From JBFHER01 sp041584055 (GTDB taxonomy: Bacteria > Bacteroidota > Bacteroidia > Bacteroidales > UBA5342): DNA of 6,581 nt. The position numbers and the translations under genes were made by a program. The stretch lies in the NCBI GenBank assembly GCA_041584055.1, contig JBFHER010000220.1, positions 1 to 6,581 on the forward strand, written 5' to 3'. Of the stretch, positions 1 to 5,306 are shown one piece after another. Numbering within the stretch: position 1 is the stretch's first letter; every line of letters begins with the position of its first letter. The notes under the pieces are model-generated. The model worked only from the letters and a program-made list of their open reading frames with translations, searched no databases and was not told where the DNA came from.

Positions 1-154
1 CCTGATTACCTGTCTTTATTGTTTTTTCCCACCACATAAAAGAATAGTCGCTTTGATTGGCGTAAACTTCTTTGGGTAGGATTTGGGCATCGGTAAAACA
101 AACTGAAAGCAATGCAACAAAAATTATTAGTAACTTTCTTTGTGTATTTCTCAT
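1..154 (-). CDS. Secreted protein of unknown function, N-terminal fragment
   Basis: An ATG at 152-154 opens a frame that stays open for 51 codons to the window edge, so only the N-terminus is visible. Residues 1-23 form a good signal peptide: basic n-region (MRNTQRK), hydrophobic core (LLIIFVALLSV), then TDA followed by Q24, a likely signal peptidase I site. Cys19 is not in a canonical lipobox (the residue before it is Val), so a lipoprotein is less likely but not excluded. The visible mature part contains the aromatic stretch YSFMWWEK near residues 38-45, which I do not recognise as a family signature. The 20 bases before the ATG are A-rich with no Shine-Dalgarno, as at the other genes here. 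It follows the sulfatase gene after 112 bp, a much wider gap than elsewhere in the cluster, so it may be the last part of the same operon or separately controlled. By context it could be another glycan-active exported protein; that is inference only. Confidence 0.72.
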   Translation of the reverse strand, partial: MRNTQRKLLIIFVALLSVCFTDAQILPKEVYANQSDYSFMWWEKTIKTGNQ

Positions 155-181
155 TGTTATAGATTTCTATTTTTAATTGGG

Positions 182-200
182 ATAGTCCCTTACGGACTAT
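182..200. repeat. Perfect 7-bp inverted repeat in the widest spacer
   Basis: ATAGTCC at 182-188 is followed by a 5-base loop and its exact complement GGACTAT at 194-200. It lies in the 112-bp spacer (155-266) between the second sulfatase and the unknown secreted gene. On the transcribed strand the stem is not followed by a U-run, so it does not look like an intrinsic terminator. A weaker GTTC/GAAC inverted repeat (249-252 with 261-264) sits just after the sulfatase stop codon. No clear Bacteroidota promoter (TTG with TAnnTTTG) was found in this spacer. It could be an mRNA-stabilising or processing hairpin, an attenuator, or one copy of a dispersed intergenic palindrome of the REP type. Confidence 0.5.
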
Positions 201-266
201 GCTTTACATTTCGGACTTTCAACGGGATCACGCTGGCATTTCAATATCGTTCTTAAGGGCGAACCA

Positions 267-1775
267 TTATTTATTTCTCACATAACTGCTTACTGGTCTG
301 AATTTTCCCACATCTCCACCAAGCTCTATCATTGTAGGAAATACTTCGTCCCACCAAGCGTCGTAAGCAGATCCAAGTTTTAAAGCCAGCTCGTAATTAT
401 CGAAATAAAGATCTTCGGTGCAGCCCGGGTCGTTTTTGGTATCGTACAATGCCCATCGATCTTTGGCACTTACGCCCCAATGAAACTGTGCATTCCCGTT
501 TGTATATGTTTCGGTTGTTGCGCCCGCTTCGGTTTTCCGCAAAAAAGTACACTGGCTTAATTGCTTAAGACAAGCCGGATTATCTTCGCAGGGTCGACTG
601 CGAACCAATAAATAATGCCCCTGACGAACTCCGCACATGGCATATTTATGAGCCAAAGCCATTCCAGCAGGCCAGCGGGCTACGTGTTGGAATAACAGCC
701 GATCGTTGTGCCAGTCAGTTGGTTCTTTCTTTTCGAGCAAAGGCAAAAGGCTAAAACCATCCAGTTTGGATTGGGTGGTTTCAGGAATCTCGGCCCCTGT
801 AATTTCGCAAAGCGTGGGCAAAACATCGAGGTGGGCAGTAAGGTTTTCTACGGTGTGTGGCTGCCATTTCCCCGGCCAACGCCAAAAGGACATGGCCCTG
901 GAACCACCGTGCCAAATGGTACATTTGCAGCCACGCATTTCGGCATTATACACATCCAGGCCCATAGTTACACCATTGTCGTTCATAAATATGACTATGG
1001 TATTATCGTCCATCTCCTTTTCTTCCAGAAAATCCAGAAGCTTCCCTAAATTTTTATCAATATTTGCAATTTCCCCGAGATAAATAGCCTGATTCTCCGT
1101 TACACCTTCAACCCGATAGGGCTCAATATCTTTCTCGGGTGCAACAAGCGGGGTATGAGGAGCAAAGGTTGCCAGGTAAAGGAAAAAAGGGTTATCTTGA
1201 TTTTCTTCAATGTATTGCATGGCCACATCAAAATAAATGTCTTCGCGAAATGCCTCACGTTCTTTCCCATCCATAAAGGTATGCATTGTAAAGTCCTGCA
1301 TGTTTCCGGGAACTTTTGGCACCCAATCAAAGCCCCTATCCTCTGGTGAATAACCTTTGTCCTGGCCATTGTGCCATTTCCCAATAAAGCCTGTTTTGTA
1401 ACCTACCGGTTTTAACAACTGAGGGAGTATTGTCGCATTAACATTCATATGTTCTCTCGGGCTAATGGTATGAGTTACGCCGTTTTTAAACTCGTGCATT
1501 CCGCTTAAAAGCGAAGCACGTGTTGGAGCACAGGATGGGCTTACGTAAAAATTGTCAAAACGGACACTTTCATCGTACAAGCGATCCATGTTGGGCGTTT
1601 TTAAAAGCGGGTGCCCGTGTCGTCCACAATCGCCATAACCCTGGTCGTCGGTAAGGATAAGGATGATGTTGGGCTGGTTTTCTACTTTTCTAATTTTTGC
1701 ATGTGTATTTTGCGCAAAACCCAATAAAACCAACAGTAGCAATACAATTGATGTCCTAAAAAACGAAGTTTTCAT
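267..1775 (-). CDS. Exported S1-family sulfatase with Cys-containing C-terminal insertion
   Basis: This 502-residue protein is a type I (formylglycine-dependent) sulfatase that hydrolyses sulfate esters, probably on a polysaccharide or oligosaccharide in the periplasm. The start is placed at the ATG at 1773-1775: it begins directly with a signal peptide (MKTSFFRTS, Leu/Val-rich core, THA near residues 24-26) and leaves 19 bp to the upstream gene, whereas the longer reading would add 15 non-signal residues and overlap that gene. Visible catalytic motifs are TDDQG with metal ligands Asp43/Asp44, CAPTR with Cys82 as the formylglycine precursor and Arg86, GKWH with Lys133/His135, APH with His207, NDNG with Asp266/Asn267, and Lys284 in RGCKC. 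A segment of about 45 residues (392-438, with Cys396, Cys402 and Cys409) separates the conserved late strand (GVRQGHYLLV) from the ALYDTKNDPG strand; the other sulfatase in this window has only a few residues there. The Cys-type active site needs a maturing enzyme (FGE or anSME) encoded elsewhere. Target linkage and S1 subfamily cannot be assigned by eye. Confidence 0.93.
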   Translation of the reverse strand: MKTSFFRTSIVLLLLVLLGFAQNTHAKIRKVENQPNIILILTDDQGYGDCGRHGHPLLKTPNMDRLYDESVRFDNFYVSPSCAPTRASLLSGMHEFKNGVTHTISPREHMNVNATILPQLLKPVGYKTGFIGKWHNGQDKGYSPEDRGFDWVPKVPGNMQDFTMHTFMDGKEREAFREDIYFDVAMQYIEENQDNPFFLYLATFAPHTPLVAPEKDIEPYRVEGVTENQAIYLGEIANIDKNLGKLLDFLEEKEMDDNTIVIFMNDNGVTMGLDVYNAEMRGCKCTIWHGGSRAMSFWRWPGKWQPHTVENLTAHLDVLPTLCEITGAEIPETTQSKLDGFSLLPLLEKKEPTDWHNDRLLFQHVARWPAGMALAHKYAMCGVRQGHYLLVRSRPCEDNPACLKQLSQCTFLRKTEAGATTETYTNGNAQFHWGVSAKDRWALYDTKNDPGCTEDLYFDNYELALKLGSAYDAWWDEVFPTMIELGGDVGKFRPVSSYVRNK

Positions 1776-1794
1776 AAAATTGTATTTTTTAAAT

Positions 1795-2796
1795 TTAGTT
1801 CTGTGTATTATACATAGCATTGCTCAACGCTTTTACCTGCTTAAAATAATTATCAGGAAATGTACCGTCGGTTCCCACCGGCAAATCCCAGGTTACCGTT
1901 CCGTGAAAATCGTTTACATGTTTAGTCCAACTAATTATAAAATCGTTGGAAAACCGGGGTTCGCTTTTCACACGACCACTCCACCACGGTCCCAGGAAAC
2001 TCAGAAAATGCAGCTGGTCGCCAGAGATATTAGGCCCCAAATAGTATTCTTTTCCATCGAAAACCCGTACACCACACGTGGGAAAAATGAAATCGCACTC
2101 ACCAGCAAGGTAGTCCTCGTGTTCGGTAACCGGTAGATACTGATCGCGGTTAATTCCAATAGCTCCGGGGTTGTATGCGAGTAAGACTTTGGGATTACCG
2201 GATTTAAAGGCGGCTGTATAGGCTTTAAAAACCTCCGGGCTATCATAGGTTGCACCATCTATCCACCAGGCATGAACAGACTCTCCGTACCGTTGCGACC
2301 ATTCTTTAATGACTTCGCGCCACATGACCTGCACTTCTGTCGATTCGTTTCGGCCAACTGCCGTAATGTACAAACAGAGCTTTATGCCACGGGCATCTAA
2401 CTCCTTTGCCAAATCGGCCACCAGATCCCTATCAGAAAGTTTTCCTTTACCTGGACCAAACAAACGTTCGTAGGTTTTATTTGGGGCACAAAAATACTGA
2501 CGTCCAATGGTAAGGAAGAAATAAGGTGCTTTTAGCTCCTCCAACTGATCGGCTAATTTTTTCACATCAAACGAATTCACACGTTTATTCCACTGGTCGG
2601 TTGGTCCCCCACCAATAAAATGTGTAAATAATCCCCATTTTGCTTCGCGTAACCAACTTGTATTTGGATTTAGTTCCTTATCCGGGTTATAGTGCCAGTT
2701 TTCAATTATGCCTTTTTGTGCTTTTACAAGCTGTGGCAAGGCTAAAAAAACTACGATCAACACTACAACCAACTGCGGTAGATATTTTTTTCTCAT
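1795..2796 (-). CDS. Exported GH29-like (alpha-L-fucosidase-like) barrel protein, paralogue B
   Basis: This 333-residue protein resembles the catalytic barrel of GH29 alpha-L-fucosidases. The ATG at 2794-2796 is preferred over an in-frame TTG nine bases upstream, since it starts cleanly with a signal peptide (MRKKYLPQL, Val/Leu core, VKA|Q near residue 26). GH29-like landmarks appear in family order: AKWGLFTHF (residues 52-60), the FDVKKLADQLEELKAPYFF strand-helix region (76-94), RDLVADLAKELDARGIKL (123-140), and HAWWIDG with Asp180 at the position of the GH29 nucleophile. The last part (TWDLP, residues 302-306, then DGTFPDNYFKQVKAL) matches the end of the barrel, and the protein stops there, so the C-terminal beta-sandwich of typical GH29 enzymes is absent. 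The usual His-His of KHHDGF is replaced by TIGRQYF (96-102). The acid/base residue is not obvious; Glu225, Glu227 and Glu233 in TEHEDYLAGECD are candidates. It is a tandem paralogue of the gene at 2820-3860. Activity on alpha-L-fucosides is inferred, not certain. Confidence 0.8.
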   Translation of the reverse strand: MRKKYLPQLVVVLIVVFLALPQLVKAQKGIIENWHYNPDKELNPNTSWLREAKWGLFTHFIGGGPTDQWNKRVNSFDVKKLADQLEELKAPYFFLTIGRQYFCAPNKTYERLFGPGKGKLSDRDLVADLAKELDARGIKLCLYITAVGRNESTEVQVMWREVIKEWSQRYGESVHAWWIDGATYDSPEVFKAYTAAFKSGNPKVLLAYNPGAIGINRDQYLPVTEHEDYLAGECDFIFPTCGVRVFDGKEYYLGPNISGDQLHFLSFLGPWWSGRVKSEPRFSNDFIISWTKHVNDFHGTVTWDLPVGTDGTFPDNYFKQVKALSNAMYNTQN

Positions 2797-2819
2797 GATA
2801 ATCAATTTTAACTTTCAAC

Positions 2820-3860
2820 TTATTTATTGATGTATTCACTAAGCGCTTTCACCTGTTTGTAATAGCTGTCAGCAATAATCCCCTCATCGCTTAGTGGCAA
2901 ATCCCAGGTTACAGCCCCCGAATTATCGTTGACATGTTTTGTCCAACTGTTAACAAGGGCATTTGGAAATCGTGGCTCACCAGTTCCCCACCATGCACCC
3001 AGAAAATTCAGGAAATGCAATTGATCGCCGGAGATATTAGGCCCCTGATAATAATCGGTAGATTCAAGTGGGTGAAAAATCCGACGATCGACCAGCCCTT
3101 TTGGTGATATTCCACTGCTTGGTAGAAAATAATCGCATTCGCCGGCCAAAAAATCCTCGTATTCTGTTGCAGGGACAAGCTGCTGCCTGTTCATCCCAAC
3201 CGGTCCTGTATTGTAGGCTACAATGGCCTTGGGATTACCCGATTTAAAAGCTTCGGTGAACGATTTATAATCAGGATTTGTATTTCGGTTACCATCGAGC
3301 CACCAGGCTGAGACTGATGTTCCCCAGCGCTCCGACCATTCAGTGATTACATGGATCCACTCTTTTTGTGTTTCCGGCTTTCTTGCCCTGCCAGTGAGGT
3401 AAACACCTAATTTAATTCCTCTTGGCTCCAGCTCAGCTGCCAAATCCGCAATTAGGTCACGCTCCGAAAGTTTCCCTCCGCTTGACCCAAGCAAACGTTC
3501 GTAGTTTTCGTTTGGTGAACAGAAATAGCCTCCTCCTTGCCCAATGGTTATAAAAAAGTAGGGAACTTTCAACTCGGTAAGCTGATCGGCAAAGGCTTTT
3601 ACATCAAAAGAATTCACTTTTTTGTTCCATTTCTCCGGGGTCATATCCTCGGGAACCGGGGCACTTGGCATATGTACCAGGTAGTGGGCAAAAAGCCCCC
3701 ATTTAGCCTCGCGCAACCATTGGGTATTCGGATTTAATTCTTTTTCCGGATTAAAATTTATTTCCGCAACATTGGTATTTTGGGCTAGTAGGCTTGCCGG
3801 AAAATGAGTCGTTATAATAGTCAGCACAGCCAATACATAAATGAAGTTTTTTTTGTTCAT
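2820..3860 (-). CDS. Exported GH29-like (alpha-L-fucosidase-like) barrel protein, paralogue A
   Basis: This 346-residue exported protein is the upstream partner of a tandem duplicate pair. The signal peptide is MNKKNF, a hydrophobic core, and LLA|Q near residues 24-27. GH29-type landmarks are AKWGLFAHY (52-60), the FDVKAFADQLTELKVPYFF region (85-103), RDLIADLAAELEPRGIKL (134-151) and SAWWLDG with Asp189 at the nucleophile position. The C-terminal TWDLPLSDEGII segment (318-329) ends the barrel, with no beta-sandwich after it. The GH29 His-His motif is replaced by a glycine-rich TIGQGGGYF (105-113). By eye more than half of the residues align identically with the paralogue at 1795-2796, including YFCxPN, AGECD, GPNISGDQLHFL and SWTKHVND. 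Differences concentrate in loops: residues 63-77 are longer here, and residues 251-273 form a longer insertion. It lies 22 bp after the sulfatase gene and 23 bp before its paralogue. The likely role is cleavage of alpha-L-fucosyl or related bonds in the periplasm, but the divergent pocket means the substrate could differ. Confidence 0.8.
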   Translation of the reverse strand: MNKKNFIYVLAVLTIITTHFPASLLAQNTNVAEINFNPEKELNPNTQWLREAKWGLFAHYLVHMPSAPVPEDMTPEKWNKKVNSFDVKAFADQLTELKVPYFFITIGQGGGYFCSPNENYERLLGSSGGKLSERDLIADLAAELEPRGIKLGVYLTGRARKPETQKEWIHVITEWSERWGTSVSAWWLDGNRNTNPDYKSFTEAFKSGNPKAIVAYNTGPVGMNRQQLVPATEYEDFLAGECDYFLPSSGISPKGLVDRRIFHPLESTDYYQGPNISGDQLHFLNFLGAWWGTGEPRFPNALVNSWTKHVNDNSGAVTWDLPLSDEGIIADSYYKQVKALSEYINK

Positions 3861-3882
3861 TTTTAACGTTTTATTGGTTAAG

Positions 3883-5295
3883 TTATTTCATTTTTTTTGA
3901 ATCTGTGGGCCAGGGATATTCAAAAGAGCCAGCAGTTTCAGGAACCGTTTTCGAACCGGGAAGTGATTTCTGCCAGTGAAGCAAATCTTTACTCATCCGT
4001 TTTACGACCTCCGGGTATTCAGATGCACGATTATCCACTTCGCAAGGATTTTCTTTAAGGTTATACAATTCAATTCGGTTTCCGTCGTGGTTCATCATTA
4101 GCTTCCAATCGCCATCGCGCATGGCCAAAGCAGGGCTTCTTTGAATATGCCTGCCCCATGGGCTAAAACGGTATTCCCACATTAAAGGATTCTTCCGTTC
4201 AACCGTCTCTCCCTTAAAAGCCCTGGTCATATCCTGCCCATCAAGATTCAGTTTTTTGTTTAGTTCGGCACCCGCAAGGCTACAAAAAGTTGGCAACAAA
4301 TCAACGCCGGAAATTATGGTCTCATCATCCACTTTTCCTGCTGGAACATGACCGGGCCACCGCACGATAAAGGGTACACGGATACCTCCTTCGTATAAAC
4401 TGGCCTTACACCCCCGAAGCGGCCCAACACTTCCGGTTCCGCTATGGTTTGTATCGACACCCCAAATGGGTGCAGGCCCGTTATCGCTTGAAAAAACAAC
4501 AAGCGTATTTTCCGCAATCCCCAATTCTTCAAGTTTATCAAACAGCCTTTTAACCTGCATATCTATATCGCTAATGACTGCACTGTAAACCTGTGTTGCA
4601 CTGGTAAATCCTTTCGCTAATGATTTGAGTTCAGGATAGTTATTGAGCTGCTCATCATTGGGCTTCAGCACTGAATGAGGGTCAACTATCCAACAATTTA
4701 TAAAAAATGGATTATCGGCATTTGTTTCAATAAAATCGAGTGTGTGCTGCATTATCCGAAACGAAGAATTTGCGCGAGTTTCGCCCTTCTTATTGTAGCC
4801 AGGACCATTGCTAAGAACTGTTGCGCTTACATCAATTCCGTATTTTTCCGGAGCCGGGGCACTTTTATCCTGGGGGCCGCCCATGTGCCATTTCCCAAAA
4901 TGCCCCGTTGCATAGCCTGCGGATTTCAATAGCTTAGTTACTGTTGGAATCGTTTCATCGAGATAATTTGGCATACTCCGCTCCTTGTTAAGTTCCAGGC
5001 TTGCCAAATGCCCATGGAAGCACGTTCGGGCAGGATACTGTCCGGTCATCATTGCGACCCTGGATGGAGAACAAACCGGTGAAGCCACAGTGAAATTGGT
5101 AAACAACACCCCCTCAGAAGCCATTTTATCCAGGTTGGGTGTTTGTATTATTTTGTTCCCGTAACACCCCAAATCGCCAAATCCCAGGTCATCGACAAAC
5201 ACAAAAATAATGTTGGGTTGGGTTTGTTGGGCATTCAAGGAAATTGAAGTGCCAATAAGACCCAGAATCGAAAAAAGAATTATTTTTTTTTTCAT
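3883..5295 (-). CDS. Exported S1-family sulfatase
   Basis: This 470-residue, full-length type I sulfatase of arylsulfatase architecture probably removes sulfate esters from a glycan in the periplasm. The start ATG at 5293-5295 is followed by a signal peptide (MKKKIILFSILGL, core to residue 20, NA|QQ). Motifs in order are VDDLG with Asp35/Asp36 as calcium ligands, CSPSR with Cys75 converted to formylglycine and Arg79, GKWH with Lys135/His137, DPH with His207, SDNG with Asp271/Asn272, and RGCKASLYEGGIRVPF with Lys297. The C-terminal subdomain is canonical: RDGDWKLM (393-400), then LYNLKENPCEVDN (410-422). Length is normal for the family. It begins 11 bp after the GH95 stop codon and ends 22 bp before the first GH29-like gene, so it is almost certainly cotranscribed with both. 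It is not a close copy of the other sulfatase in the window: similarity is mostly restricted to active-site motifs, which suggests they attack different sulfate positions or residues. A run of ten A residues follows the start codon. Confidence 0.95.
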   Translation of the reverse strand: MKKKIILFSILGLIGTSISLNAQQTQPNIIFVFVDDLGFGDLGCYGNKIIQTPNLDKMASEGVLFTNFTVASPVCSPSRVAMMTGQYPARTCFHGHLASLELNKERSMPNYLDETIPTVTKLLKSAGYATGHFGKWHMGGPQDKSAPAPEKYGIDVSATVLSNGPGYNKKGETRANSSFRIMQHTLDFIETNADNPFFINCWIVDPHSVLKPNDEQLNNYPELKSLAKGFTSATQVYSAVISDIDMQVKRLFDKLEELGIAENTLVVFSSDNGPAPIWGVDTNHSGTGSVGPLRGCKASLYEGGIRVPFIVRWPGHVPAGKVDDETIISGVDLLPTFCSLAGAELNKKLNLDGQDMTRAFKGETVERKNPLMWEYRFSPWGRHIQRSPALAMRDGDWKLMMNHDGNRIELYNLKENPCEVDNRASEYPEVVKRMSKDLLHWQKSLPGSKTVPETAGSFEYPWPTDSKKMK

Positions 5296-5306
5296 GCGAT
5301 TAAAAC

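Noticed and set aside
706..1083. Overlapping plus-strand open frames inside the 267-1775 sulfatase
   Set aside because: They lie antisense to conserved sulfatase sequence and their translations look like shadow reading.
1776..1820. A 15-residue upstream extension of the second sulfatase
   Set aside because: It would overlap the end of the neighbouring GH29-like gene and put non-signal residues before an otherwise textbook signal peptide; the internal ATG at 1775 is better.
1663..2136. Open frame of 157 codons on the plus strand crossing the sulfatase/GH29-like junction
   Set aside because: It runs antisense across the ends of two well-supported genes and their intergenic gap, and its translation shows no family motif.
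2797..2805. TTG start codon for the second GH29-like gene
   Set aside because: An ATG nine bases downstream gives a cleaner basic n-region (MRKKY); the TTG adds only two hydrophobic residues and Met in front of it.
3861..3882. TTAAC/GTTAA inverted repeat in the 22-bp gap before the first GH29-like gene
   Set aside because: The stem is only 5 AT-rich base pairs with a 9-base loop and no following U-run beyond the general AT-richness, so it is not a credible terminator.
4675..4932. Open frame of 85 codons on the plus strand inside the 3883-5295 sulfatase
   Set aside because: It is antisense to the conserved GKWH region of a clear sulfatase and has no independent support.
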